This document shows, piece by piece, positions 55,576-64,000 of a DNA stretch of 64,000 nt (the stretch's first letter is position 1; each line of letters begins with the position of its first letter). The translations under genes were made by a program, and so were the position numbers. The notes below the pieces were generated by a model. That model was not told the DNA's origin. It saw only the letters and a list, made by a program, of their open reading frames with translations, and did not search any database. Source of the stretch: Angomonas deanei (taxonomy: Eukaryota > Euglenozoa > Kinetoplastea > Trypanosomatida > Trypanosomatidae); the NCBI GenBank assembly GCA_903995115.1, contig LR877147.1, forward strand, positions 62,001 through 126,000. The letters run 5' to 3'.

Positions 55576-57714
55576 ATGTCGGACGGTTACGGTACGCCGG
55601 ACTCCCACTTGGAGCATAAAGGGGTGCGGACCCCCTCGAAGGTACCTCAGCGGACAGATGAGTTCTTCACCCCCGAGAGTCAGGTGAGCTTCACCAGCCC
55701 TTACAACTCGGTCGCTAGGGAAGGTATGTCGTGGCAAACCCCAACGGCCAGCGTGGCCCCCCAGGGACCACCACTAGCAAATGTCCAACCAGACCAAGGC
55801 GTGTCGACGGAGATTAAAAGGTTTGTGGCGGACGGTTCTTCTAATAGCAGCTCCTCTTCGATTGCGAGCACCATAGAAGAAAATATCGTATTGAGGGCCG
55901 TGGACTCTGAGCACACTTCCCCGATTCAGGTGGCGTCCCCCCTACGGGCACCAGACACGGAACGTTCCTCCTCTCCGTCGGAAGAAGTACACCATGACGA
56001 AGAGGAGAAGGAACAGGAGGCTACCAGTTCAACGGCGGTAGATCAATCCACCCGGGAGAGCACCCCAGCGGCGGCGGAGATTGGGGTGGAGGACAGCGAA
56101 CAGAGTTCAGAGGAGTCCCCATCAGATGCGCTACTTCAAAACCCCTTTAGTGTTCAGGCCCCTGTGCAGCAAGAAAAGTCCCCCGTCCTTGACCAAATGG
56201 ACCACTCCGCGGTATTCAAGGAATTGGAGGAGAGTGACCGTAGGGGGTCACCGGTGGAGGTCAGCACAGATAGGTCGCCTCATAGTGAGGAGCGACAGGC
56301 GGACACTCCTTCCCACCATAGCAGCGAGGAACTTGAGGCGACACCGGAGGACACTGTTCAGGAGACAGAGGACAAGCCGTCGACCAGCACCCCTCACGTC
56401 CTGCCTGGGCTGGGGGAGGAGAGGTCTGTGTTTTTCTCGGCCAACAACTCGTTTGTGCAGGCCCCCATCGTACCGTCGCTCGTGGAGAAGGCACGCCGCA
56501 GGAGTGAGCCACAGGAGAACGCTGAGTCTAACCTAGACACGATCAAAGAAGAGGAGGAGGAAGAGGAGACGAGTATTGCGGATCTTCTCCACGGTTCGGA
56601 GTCACCAATGGTGTTCACCATCTTCTTCATGGAAGACGAGGACCGTAACGCCATCGTGCTCAAGAGGGAAGAAGAAATGCACTGTCTTTACAAGGCTTTT
56701 GCGTCGTTTTTGGATGTCTTTAAGCTGGTGAACGTTCCGACCAGTGCACGTCCAGAGCCCTCCAGTGATTTGCAGGGGAATGCCCACCCTACTACCTCAG
56801 ACAAGCCCACCTGGAAAAGCACCTTGGACAAGAGTGACCTAGGAATCAAAGGGGTACTCAACAATTATAGTCAGCCGAGCGATAGGTTCTCCAGCTGGTC
56901 CAACAAAACATCTAGTCAAGTGGGCTCCTGGGCGCCAACTGCTTTCTCAAACAGGAATACGAATACTTCCGTGGAGTCCTCCTCCGCGAGGGGGTACAGA
57001 TTACGGTACGGGAATGCACAGCACGGTAGTGTGCTCCGGGCAGACCCGTCTCCTGTACGGTCGAGAACGTATTTCCCCAAAGGGCGCTTCGGGGAGGAGA
57101 GTGCGCTGAGCTGGAACAGTGATAGTATCCTGCAGCGAAGTGCCATCCCCCGTGATACGGGCGCCTCCTTTCATGCAAGCCACGGCAACTCTTTCAGTGA
57201 CTATCAGTGGAGACGCCCTTCTCGTCTGGCGGACAGGTGGACCCCGACGACCACCCGTAGCGCGGGCCCGACCGGTTTTGATGGGTTGTGGTCCAGTCGC
57301 GCTGAGGTGAGGAGTGCGTTGCTAGAGCAATCGTTGGAAGCCAAACCCGATTATGGTGCACAGGAGAGAGTTGAAAATCCACCGTACACGGTCACCCCAG
57401 TGGAGCGACGCAGCCCTCGGCGTACCCCGCGGAAGGAACCGACCGCCGCACCGCGGCAAGGTGTCTTTGGTGGGATCGTGGTCAGCTCCAAGTTGTTGGT
57501 GAAGTCGGTCTCCCGTCGTGTCCCGGAATTGCAGGTGGGGGATAAGGTGGTCTGCATTGATGGGAAGCGCGTCACCTCCCTCGATGATCTCCGAGAGAGG
57601 ATGAACACGGATTTGCCGCATGAAACACTCGTGACCGTCAAACGGGGAGACGTACGAAAGGTGATTAAACTCACCCCAATGGCGGCTCACGGCGAGGCCA
57701 GATGGGTGTACTAG
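55576..57714 (+). CDS. Large disordered protein with C-terminal PDZ domain
   Basis: A 712-residue protein from ATG 55576 (MSDGYGTPDSHLEHKGV); the frame upstream opens only with TTG. The first 620 residues are mostly disordered, Ser/Glu/Thr/Pro-rich with acidic clusters (EEEEEEETS) and a short ordered block near 350 (SPMVFTIFFMEDEDRNAIVL). The end is a PDZ-like domain: VSRRVPELQVGDKVVCIDGK, then RVTSLDDLRERMN and ETLVTVKRG, with the GD and VDG-like turn in place of GLGF. It could be a scaffold; a second PDZ-tailed protein occurs at 15949-17061. Confidence 0.72.
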   Translation: MSDGYGTPDSHLEHKGVRTPSKVPQRTDEFFTPESQVSFTSPYNSVAREGMSWQTPTASVAPQGPPLANVQPDQGVSTEIKRFVADGSSNSSSSSIASTIEENIVLRAVDSEHTSPIQVASPLRAPDTERSSSPSEEVHHDEEEKEQEATSSTAVDQSTRESTPAAAEIGVEDSEQSSEESPSDALLQNPFSVQAPVQQEKSPVLDQMDHSAVFKELEESDRRGSPVEVSTDRSPHSEERQADTPSHHSSEELEATPEDTVQETEDKPSTSTPHVLPGLGEERSVFFSANNSFVQAPIVPSLVEKARRRSEPQENAESNLDTIKEEEEEEETSIADLLHGSESPMVFTIFFMEDEDRNAIVLKREEEMHCLYKAFASFLDVFKLVNVPTSARPEPSSDLQGNAHPTTSDKPTWKSTLDKSDLGIKGVLNNYSQPSDRFSSWSNKTSSQVGSWAPTAFSNRNTNTSVESSSARGYRLRYGNAQHGSVLRADPSPVRSRTYFPKGRFGEESALSWNSDSILQRSAIPRDTGASFHASHGNSFSDYQWRRPSRLADRWTPTTTRSAGPTGFDGLWSSRAEVRSALLEQSLEAKPDYGAQERVENPPYTVTPVERRSPRRTPRKEPTAAPRQGVFGGIVVSSKLLVKSVSRRVPELQVGDKVVCIDGKRVTSLDDLRERMNTDLPHETLVTVKRGDVRKVIKLTPMAAHGEARWVY

Positions 57715-57775
57715 ATAAACCTTTATACATTGTACAATACTGTAAGGATGTTTGTTTCGTTCCTCTGTAAAGTGT

Positions 57776-58546
57776 ATGGAAGACAGCTCACCTACTGTAT
57801 CACTTCTGATGCACTCATCGACTGGGCTCTCTCTCCCTATTACTTTTGATTCTAATGAAGCTACGTCAATGCACGCTACCAGAAAGATCTTTGGTGTGCA
57901 TCGTTTAGGAAAGGCGGTTTCATTGTTGAAATCGTCGGGTGTGTTGCAGGACGCCAATGCTACTTTTGAAAACCGTCAAACTACCACCCCACGGGAGGCG
58001 GGAAAGTATGAAAAGGCCAACACAATCCAATCTTCCCTCTTTAAGGAGAAGCGCACGCCCTCCGCGTCGGCGGGCGTCACGCACCAATCCGTGAATGTCG
58101 TTCACATTGGCGGTGTTGTCAAAAAAGTGGAGTGCGGGTACATGAAGCACCACTCGAAACAATCCCCATGTGTGACGGTAGGCGAGCACGTTGGTATGTG
58201 CCTCTTGCAAATGTGGCTGTCGGTGACGGAGGAGATACTAGGGGCTACCACCTCGGTGGAGGCGCGAAAGACGGCGGAGGTACCGTTAGCTGTGCGCTGT
58301 GTGCTCTCGGAGGAGTTTCTCGCCGCAAAGAACAGCGCCAAGTTCGACCTCACCCAGAAAGAAGAGAATTTGCGTCTCTTCTCAAAAAGTATACAGAACA
58401 AGTTTTTTGGACGTGTCGTGATGGTAAGAGGCAAGCTGTCTTGTGAGCAGCTGTACGACAATGACGCGAACACCATTACCACCGTCCCTGTGGTGGTTTT
58501 GCCGAACGATAGCGTGCTGTCGAACTGTCGGCGAATCGTCTTGTAA
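57776..58546 (+). CDS. Probable OB-fold nucleic-acid-binding protein
   Basis: A 256-residue protein from ATG 57776. The C-terminal half resembles an SSB-type OB fold: SVNVVHIGGVVKKVECGYMK (strand 1), HVGMCLLQMWLSVTEEIL (strands 2-3), VPLAVRCVLSEEF and FFGRVVMVRGKLSCEQLY (strand 4 with the VxVxGxL turn of SSBs). The first 90 residues are Ser/Thr-rich. SSB-like OB folds in kinetoplastids occur in editosome proteins (KREPA family) and replication proteins. This one is followed two genes later by KREPA6. Membership is inferred from pattern only. Confidence 0.6.
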   Translation: MEDSSPTVSLLMHSSTGLSLPITFDSNEATSMHATRKIFGVHRLGKAVSLLKSSGVLQDANATFENRQTTTPREAGKYEKANTIQSSLFKEKRTPSASAGVTHQSVNVVHIGGVVKKVECGYMKHHSKQSPCVTVGEHVGMCLLQMWLSVTEEILGATTSVEARKTAEVPLAVRCVLSEEFLAAKNSAKFDLTQKEENLRLFSKSIQNKFFGRVVMVRGKLSCEQLYDNDANTITTVPVVVLPNDSVLSNCRRIVL

Positions 58547-58699
58547 AGTATGATTGAATAAACCGAACAGTCTTTGTGGTTGTCGTCGTATGAGCATGTG
58601 AACGAGTAAACATGGTGTGACCCGCAAATCCTCCTTCTCTCTCTCAACGTTTTTCCGCGATCTCAGATTATACACTCAAAACGCAATAGTATCGCGAAA

Positions 58700-59464
58700 A
58701 TGACACGACCCATTACATTATTATTACTACTATTTAGTTTACTTACGATCACCGCCGTAACTGGGGTGCCGTACGAGGTGAGTGTGCACACGAGTGATGG
58801 CCGTAGCGTGGTGACCCCGTACATACTGCATGTGGAGGAAACGACTGTGGAGGTATCCTTGGCGGAGCGTGGACTATTCTCCAGGATGGTGCATTCCCTT
58901 TCCACTCGGTTGAACTTCACCGACGGCACATTACTGAATGATCTGCCGTTGAACTGTGCGTCTTCCCCACACTTTTCCGTGATTGGTGTCCCGCTGGGAT
59001 TGAGCGACCTTGGCCAGCAGATACTGTTTACCGAATCGTTTAGAGGGGATTACCGGAACAAAACAAAGTTGTGGAGCGATCTGCTAGAGCAGCCGGACGA
59101 GTTGTTTCGTCATTGGCAGATTTTGTTCTTGGAGAAACGGCCCCTGGATGGACAGAGCTTTATCGTGTACGTCATCCTTCGGTGCACCGGGACGACGGAG
59201 GAGACCGCCTTTGTCATGGAGCTGCGGGATGTGACGCCCTCCAAGGACGACACGACCTCCCTCAAAGGACCGTTTCTCATGTTACTCCTCGTCGCCGCCA
59301 CCCGCTTCCTGCCGAGGTATATACTGGAGCGGACTGGGAGGATCGACCGGAATAGCTACCGCGGTCGGCCCACGACCCTTTCCCCACAGAAGAGGGCGGA
59401 GCTGCTGCGGAAGCAAGAAGATATTATACGGCAAATGAAGGAGCAGGACAAGAAGGAACAGTAG
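58700..59464 (+). CDS. Probable type I ER membrane protein
   Basis: A 254-residue protein with a signal peptide (ITLLLLLFSLLTITAVTGVP), a luminal part of about 165 residues with beta character and one Cys pair, a single membrane span near residues 195-210 (KGPFLMLLLVAATRFLPRYI) and a basic helical tail (SPQKRAELLRKQEDIIRQMK). The plan resembles EMC10 or TRAP-like subunits of the ER, but no diagnostic motif is present. Named family unknown. Confidence 0.7.
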   Translation: MTRPITLLLLLFSLLTITAVTGVPYEVSVHTSDGRSVVTPYILHVEETTVEVSLAERGLFSRMVHSLSTRLNFTDGTLLNDLPLNCASSPHFSVIGVPLGLSDLGQQILFTESFRGDYRNKTKLWSDLLEQPDELFRHWQILFLEKRPLDGQSFIVYVILRCTGTTEETAFVMELRDVTPSKDDTTSLKGPFLMLLLVAATRFLPRYILERTGRIDRNSYRGRPTTLSPQKRAELLRKQEDIIRQMKEQDKKEQ

Positions 59465-59626
59465 TATGTTGATAATCCGCTAAAGTTCCTTCTACTAGTG
59501 CCTCAATTTTTTTTTTTATTATTTATTTATTTATCAGTAACGGTCCGATTGCTGTTTCAGCTCTATTCGTTCCCTTTTATCCCCTTTTCCATCCCTCTAC
59601 AAAAAAGAAAAAGAAGAAGGTATACC

Positions 59627-60133
59627 ATGTGGCGGATTCATCGTGTCGTCCACGCCCCCTTGTGCGCCTCCTTGGTGAGCGCGAAGGCCTGGTGCTCACA
59701 GAAGTCAACCCGTAAAGTACCGTCACTGAACAATGTTTCATTAGTGGGTGTCATTCACGATATCCAGCAGGGGTATGTGTTTGAGGATGCGGTCTGTCAG
59801 TTTACCCTGACGACCACCAACCTAGAGAATGGTGTGGTCGATAGTGGTAATGCCGACAGCGCCCTGACGGAGTGTGTCGTAGAAAAGGATCACCACACGA
59901 TTCGCTGCTTTGGGGATGTCTTCTCGAATGAGATGAAACACAAGCTGAAGGAGGGGGACGTGGTGTGTGTGTCGGGTAGACTACGGCTGAACCCACAGCT
60001 AGACTCGGCCAAGAATAAGTACTACTACTTTCCCTTCGTGCACGTCCAGCCGCCCCATGGTCAGGTATCCAGACTGTATAGCAACCGTCAGACCCCGCCA
60101 CAGCCCACCGAGGATGGAAACACCGTCAAGTAA
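59627..60133 (+). CDS. KREPA6: KREPA6 (MP18), RNA editing core complex OB-fold protein
   Basis: A 168-residue protein. A mitochondrial leader (MWRIHRVVHAPLCASLVSA) precedes an SSB-like OB fold: LNNVSLVGVIHDIQQGYVFE, DAVCQFTLTTTN, VVEKDHHTIRCFGDVFSNEM, LKEGDVVCVSGRLRLNPQLD and YYFPFVHVQPPHGQVSRLYS. The strings EKDHHTIRCFG and the QPPHGQV end are those I recall of T. brucei KREPA6. It forms the hub holding KREPA1-A5 together in the 20S editosome, and is restricted to kinetoplastids. ATG 59627 starts after the AG of the pyrimidine tract; the longer frame is its poly-pyrimidine translation. Confidence 0.9.
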   Translation: MWRIHRVVHAPLCASLVSAKAWCSQKSTRKVPSLNNVSLVGVIHDIQQGYVFEDAVCQFTLTTTNLENGVVDSGNADSALTECVVEKDHHTIRCFGDVFSNEMKHKLKEGDVVCVSGRLRLNPQLDSAKNKYYYFPFVHVQPPHGQVSRLYSNRQTPPQPTEDGNTVK

Positions 60134-60380
60134 TTGGACAAGCCATTACCACAACAGAGTGACAGATAGGTTACATATTTCAATGATAAGACGAATCATC
60201 AGGAGGAACATTGTCCGCATAATCAACGTCAGTCCCCTCTTTTAAAAAAAGTATGTTCAACTTTGAATGACGCGTCATATTCTGTCTCTCTCTCTTTCTC
60301 TTCCCTCTTCGTTTTCTACTATAATTAGTTTTTTTTAATTTATTTTCCCCTCTCTCTCTTATCGTTAGGACAGCCGCCTC

Positions 60381-61118
60381 ATGAGTGTGCTAACGTTAGA
60401 AACGATTTTAGAAAAAACAAAGGTGGCCGACGCGAACAGTGTGCGCCACCTCAACCTGTACGGCGGTCACGTGGAGGATGTCAGCGTGGTGAAGCAGCTG
60501 GCCAACATTGAGGTGCTGGCGTTGGCGTCGAACAAGATCTCCGCCCTGAAGCCCTTCGCCTCCTGCGCCACCCTCCAGGAGTTGTACCTGCGCAAAAACA
60601 ACGTCACTAGTCTCCGAGAGGTCACCCATCTCAAAACGTTAAAGAAGTTGCACACACTGTGGTTGATGGACAACCCGTGCGCCCAGCATCCTTTTTATAG
60701 AGAGTTTGTCTTGCACTGCTGCCCGCAGCTAAAACAGCTGGATGGGACGGCGGTCACCAAGGAGGAACGGATCCAGGCGGCGAAGAAGCTGACGACAAAG
60801 GTGTTAGACGAAATTCTAGGAAAGCCCACCACGAGCGCCGCCTCCCCTACAGCCACGCCGTCCCGGGAGGGTAGCGCGAAGCCGGTCAAGGCCAAGCCCA
60901 CCGCCAGCCCCAACCCAGCGAGCCCCAACCCCGCCTCTCCTAGAAGCTCCTCCACCGGTCAAGTACTCTACACGACGGTGCAGACCCAGCGGGCCATGCT
61001 CCTCGCAATTGTGTCCCTGCTGCCGGAGCTTACGGGGGAGTCGCTGGAGATGCTGCAGAAGGAGGTGGAGGAGCGTCTCGAGAAACAGCGAGGCAAATCG
61101 GTCAAACCGGTGAGTTAA
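60381..61118 (+). CDS. CFAP410: CFAP410/C21orf2, ciliary leucine-rich repeat protein
   Basis: A 245-residue protein. Residues 1-145 form an LRR domain: VRHLNLYGGHVEDVSVVKQL, IEVLALASNKISALKPF, LQELYLRKNNVTSLREVTHL and the LRR cap LHTLWLMDNPCAQHPFYREF with LPQLxxLD. This matches human C21orf2 ([20 protein letters not shown] etc.). A Ser/Pro linker is followed by the conserved helical C-terminus MLLAIVSLLPELTGESLEML, known to form an oligomer. CFAP410 localises to basal bodies and supports ciliary growth with NEK1. High confidence. Confidence 0.95.
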   Translation: MSVLTLETILEKTKVADANSVRHLNLYGGHVEDVSVVKQLANIEVLALASNKISALKPFASCATLQELYLRKNNVTSLREVTHLKTLKKLHTLWLMDNPCAQHPFYREFVLHCCPQLKQLDGTAVTKEERIQAAKKLTTKVLDEILGKPTTSAASPTATPSREGSAKPVKAKPTASPNPASPNPASPRSSSTGQVLYTTVQTQRAMLLAIVSLLPELTGESLEMLQKEVEERLEKQRGKSVKPVS

Positions 61119-61758
61119 GTTGTTATTTGGTTTTGCGGTCATTATTATCACTATACTCGGCGGTTTTGTCGTGCGTACAAACGACAACGGTAAGAATAGT
61201 AAATATACATATATATTTTTTTTTAAAAAAGAAATGCGGAAATCTAAGAAATATATGCCTGTACATTTTGCAGTACGTCACTAATACGAAAGTCGACCAC
61301 ACCGCACCACGTATATTTTTCGTAACTATCTACAACAGAAAGAAGCGGAAACAGAGAAACCAAACCAAAGCAGTATTCGTCATACGACGGCTGGTGGAGA
61401 GATGGTACGGACTGCGTGGGGCGCGTACCGTCTTCTCTTTCCCAGGTTGTGTGCACGATAGGGGTTTGGCTTTGTTTCTGATCTCATTTTTCAATTCTTC
61501 AATATAAAAACGCATATACGAATAAAAGAATAAATAATGTTTCCTGTTTCTTTTTTTTTTTCTTTTCTTAGAGTAGTGCCCGATTTCCGTTACACCTCCC
61601 CACTGACTCTTCGACCATCTTTCTCGCCTCCCTTTCCCCCAATCGTTGCCTTCTCGTAGAAAATAGATAACGCAGCTGTCCAAGCTTTTTTTTTTTTTTT
61701 TTCATAAACCTTTAATTTTTTTTTTTAGCATTTATTCTTGAAGTTTGATCATTTCAAC
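61119..61758. other. Long intergenic region with two hairpins
   Basis: About 640 nt between two plus-strand genes. A hairpin with a 7-bp stem (TTGTCGT/ACGACAA) lies near 61168-61189, and a stronger one, about 10 bp with one wobble (AGATGGTACG/CGTACCGTCT), at 61400-61433. Poly-T tracts at 61685-61702 and 61720-61728 serve the kinase gene. A 126-codon frame (61127-61507) has no coding character. Confidence 0.5.
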
Positions 61759-63086
61759 ATGTCTCAAGAAATAGAAAAACACATTCTAAATAAGTATGAA
61801 ATACAAACCCTGTTGGGTCAGGGGGCGTATGGTATTGTATGGAGAGCAAAGGAACGAAAGACACAGCAGATTGTGGCGTTGAAAAAGATTTACGATGCGT
61901 TTCAGAACGCAACCGACGCACAGCGGACGTTTCGTGAAATTATGTTTCTCCAACGACTCAATCACCCGAATATTATTAAACTACTACACGTTCACCGCGC
62001 CATTAACGATAGAGATATTTACCTCGTCTTCGAGTACATGGAGACGGACCTGCACATGGTCATTCTGGCCAACATTCTCGAGCAGGTGCACAAGCAGTTT
62101 CTCATTTATCAGCTGCTCAAGACGATGAAGTATTTGCACTCGGCGGAGATTCTTCACCGTGACATGAAGCCCAGCAACCTGTTGGTCAACAGCGACTGCT
62201 CGATGAAGGTGGCGGACTTTGGGCTGGCACGGTCCATCCTGTCGTTGGAGCGGGAGCAGGTGGCACGGCCGATGCTGACGGACTACATTGCCACCCGCTG
62301 GTACCGCCCACCGGAGATTCTGCTCGGGTCGACGCGGTACACCAAAGGGGTCGACATGTGGTCGGTGGGCTGTATCCTGGGGGAGCTCATCTTAGGGAAG
62401 CCCATCTTCCCCGGTAACAGTACGGTGCATCAGCTGGAGCTCATCATTAGTGTTACCGGCGAGCCTAGCGCGGCCGATATTGCCGCCACCAACTCCCAAT
62501 TCGCAGAGGCGATGCTGCGCGACATCCGCCGGGCCCGCCCCAAGACCTTCCCCGACCTCCTCCCCAAGGCCCCCCGGAAGCGCTCGACCTCATTGAGAAG
62601 TTGATGGTCTTCAACCCCAACGACCGGCTGACGGCGGAGCAGGCCCTAGAACACCCCTACGTCGCGGCCTTCCACCGCCCCCAGGATGAGCCCGTCGCCC
62701 CGGAGCCGATTACCATCTCCCTCCCCGACGACACCCGCTTCACCCTCCAACAGTATAGGGAGACGCTCTACCGCGAGATTGCCAACAGTAGACGACGCGC
62801 CATCCGCCGCGACGACGCGACGCGGGAGCGGACCACCACGACTAGCAACACCACCTCCGGCACCACCGCCACCCGGACGTCCGCCTCGACGACGACCGCG
62901 GCGCAGCGCCCGGTGAGCTCCTCCGGGACCCGCACCACCACGACCACCACGGCCCCCGCCCAGCGGTCTACCGTCGCCAGCCGTACCTCCGCCTCTGCCA
63001 GTACCTCCAACCCCGTCCGCTCCAACACCCGTGCGAGCGGTACGGAGGAGAAGATCTCCCGTCGCCCTGTGGTGTCGAAGAAGTAA
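61759..63086 (+). CDS. MAP kinase of the ERK7/8 (MAPK15) type, frame broken once
   Basis: From ATG 61759 the frame encodes a kinase domain: LGQGAYGIVWRA, VALKKI (Lys42), the DAQRTFREIMFLQRLNHPNI segment typical of ERK7/8, HRDMKPSN, VADFGLARS and the activation loop MLTDYIATRWYRPPE with TDY. It breaks at a C6 run (62570-62575); one added C rejoins the subdomain XI helix (EALDLIEKLMVFNPNDRLTA) that lies in the next frame, giving about 442 residues. The tail is Thr/Ser/Arg-rich. Trypanosomatid MAPKs often carry TDY. This kinase family acts in ciliary maintenance and proliferation. The break may be an assembly error. Confidence 0.85.
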
Positions 63087-63703
63087 CCTCACGTTTCCTT
63101 TTCTTCTTCGTCTGTCGTCGCGTGGCGCCCGGTAACACCAGTCGTTTACTTCATAGTTATCATGTACCTTCTCTTTTTTATATAGTTTTGTTTGTTTCCG
63201 GGTGTGCAGGTCTGGACGTGGCGCAGGGCTTTTATAACGGGTAATATGATGTTAATGGTTTAGTGGTGTCATTTTTTTTTTTCCGTTTCTTTTTTTGGTG
63301 CTGTTTTCTCTCTTACTCCCATTTTGTACAGCATAAATACACGCATAAGTGGTACAACCATATTGCTTTTGATTTTTTTGTTTTGTTTGGCGTTTAAAAA
63401 AAAAAAAAAAAGATAGAATGATATAATAATAATGCAAGAAAAGAAAAAAAGAAAAATATAACCCCACTAGCTCGAATTAGAAGAAAAATAATTAAAAAAG
63501 AGGATGAAAGTGATGTGAATAGTGTTTTTGGCTGATTCACATTCGCATATAAACATATACTTCCGTGTATGTTTTCCCATTATATAAAAGTCTGTCTATG
63601 GATTCCGTATTGGACTTACCGTTGTTTCCAGGCACAGTAGTGACGATGCGCTTACCCTAATATCTTTCCTTCTTCTTCCTTACACCTTTCCCAGAACAAT
63701 CCA
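63087..63703. other. Convergent strand-switch region
   Basis: About 617 nt between the last plus-strand gene and a minus-strand gene. It has T-runs (63271-63282) and an A-run (63396-63411), and no gene on either strand. In kinetoplastids such regions are transcription termination zones, often marked by base J and H3/H4 variants; no tRNA gene is visible here. Confidence 0.6.
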
Positions 63704-64000
63704 CTATAGAGAAGGATATCTACCACTACTACTATTATTATTATCATTTACGGACGAGTTGCCTAACAGCGCCCACACATGCCCTCTACGCCAAAAACGG
63801 TTCGTCTGGTCAAACCCTCCTCGGGAGAAATATTTTGCGCCAGAATTCAAAAAATCAATAAAACTAGTGTCAAAATCGAGGACGGGTGTTGCCTGTGCGA
63901 GGACTTCTTGGACGGCCGATGCGAAAGGGGGATAGAATGCTGTCTCGCCCATGTAGAAAAAAGAGATATCTGGAGCTGCATCGTCCCGCGGACGGTGTGC
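63704..64000 (-). CDS. Protein of unknown function, 5' end cut by window edge
   Basis: Read on the minus strand the frame is open from the right edge to the stop at 63704, giving 98 C-terminal residues such as PRDDAAPDISFFYMGETAFY and FLNSGAKYFSRGGFDQTNRF, followed by RRGHVWALLGNSSVNDNN. Composition is natural, with aromatic-rich segments. An internal Met at 63952 could be taken for the start, but the frame stays open beyond it, so the gene probably begins outside the window. No domain recognised. It marks the beginning of a minus-strand unit. Confidence 0.65.
   Translation of the reverse strand, partial: AHRPRDDAAPDISFFYMGETAFYPPFASAVQEVLAQATPVLDFDTSFIDFLNSGAKYFSRGGFDQTNRFWRRGHVWALLGNSSVNDNNNSSSGRYPSL

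Noticed and set aside
61127-61507. 126-codon plus-strand frame between CFAP410 and the MAP kinase
   Set aside because: Composition is erratic, it overlaps hairpins and A/T tracts, and it has no proper polypyrimidine-AG leader.
1-64000. Mobile elements, retroposons, CRISPR arrays and centromere-like arrays
   Set aside because: I looked for long direct or inverted repeats, reverse-transcriptase or transposase motifs and SIDER-like tails and saw none; the only clear repeat is the snoRNA-like pair.

Overview
This window is nuclear DNA from a kinetoplastid, most likely a trypanosomatid. Genes are intron-free and packed head to tail on one strand for tens of kilobases. Intergenic gaps are short and rich in poly-pyrimidine runs that lead into AG trans-splice acceptors close to the start codons. 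Several genes are lineage markers: the RNA-editing OB-fold protein KREPA6, a CDK with a PQTALRE helix (CRK3), a divergent TFIIA-gamma, and a zinc-binding cytochrome c oxidase subunit whose N-terminus fits the kinetoplastid form. The standard genetic code works throughout. The genus cannot be fixed by eye; a cytochrome oxidase subunit argues against Phytomonas.

Layout. From the left edge to about 38.26 kb every convincing gene is on the minus strand (one polycistronic unit). It covers, in coordinate order: a gene cut by the left edge, a CoA-type Nudix hydrolase, VPS25 (ESCRT-II), proteasome beta-4, an organellar-type RNase HII, NOP10, EMC3, a PIP kinase, a three-CCCH protein, a snoRNA-bearing interval, several conserved unknowns, an amino-acid transporter, TFIIA-gamma, an alpha-solenoid protein, VPS45, DUS2, a cytochrome c oxidase subunit, a C2HC zinc-finger protein, a TPR/J protein, a double-length mitochondrial carrier, a GAF protein, PP2C and SmD3. 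At 38.26-38.52 kb the strand switches divergently; this short interval carries a G-quadruplex-type G-tract and is the likely Pol II start region. From 38.5 to 63.1 kb the genes are on the plus strand: ubiquilin, CRK3, mitochondrial EF-G1, a CAP-Gly/Sec14 fusion, an eIF4E-family protein, a divergent ubiquitin-like/S27a fusion, a J protein, ATP synthase epsilon, RNase H2A, a PIG-U-like protein, a PDZ-tailed protein, an OB-fold-like protein, KREPA6, CFAP410 and a TDY-type MAP kinase. After about 63.1 kb the strand switches convergently into a minus-strand gene cut by the right edge.

Most genes are housekeeping, with no operon-like functional grouping, as expected for kinetoplastid units. Loose themes are mitochondrial function (COX subunit, carrier, EF-G, ATP synthase, KREPA6, RNase HII), membrane trafficking and ER work (VPS25, VPS45, EMC3, PIG-U-like) and protein quality control (two J proteins, ubiquilin, proteasome).

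Points that stand out: a tandem pair of C/D-like snoRNAs whose guide matches helix 69 of LSU rRNA; the G-tract at the divergent switch, with an adjoining 1.8 kb gene-free stretch whose poly-T polarity opposes its flanking genes; four host genes each split by a single 1-nt frame change, at least two and probably three in homopolymers, most simply read as sequence or assembly errors; and several unusual domain combinations.
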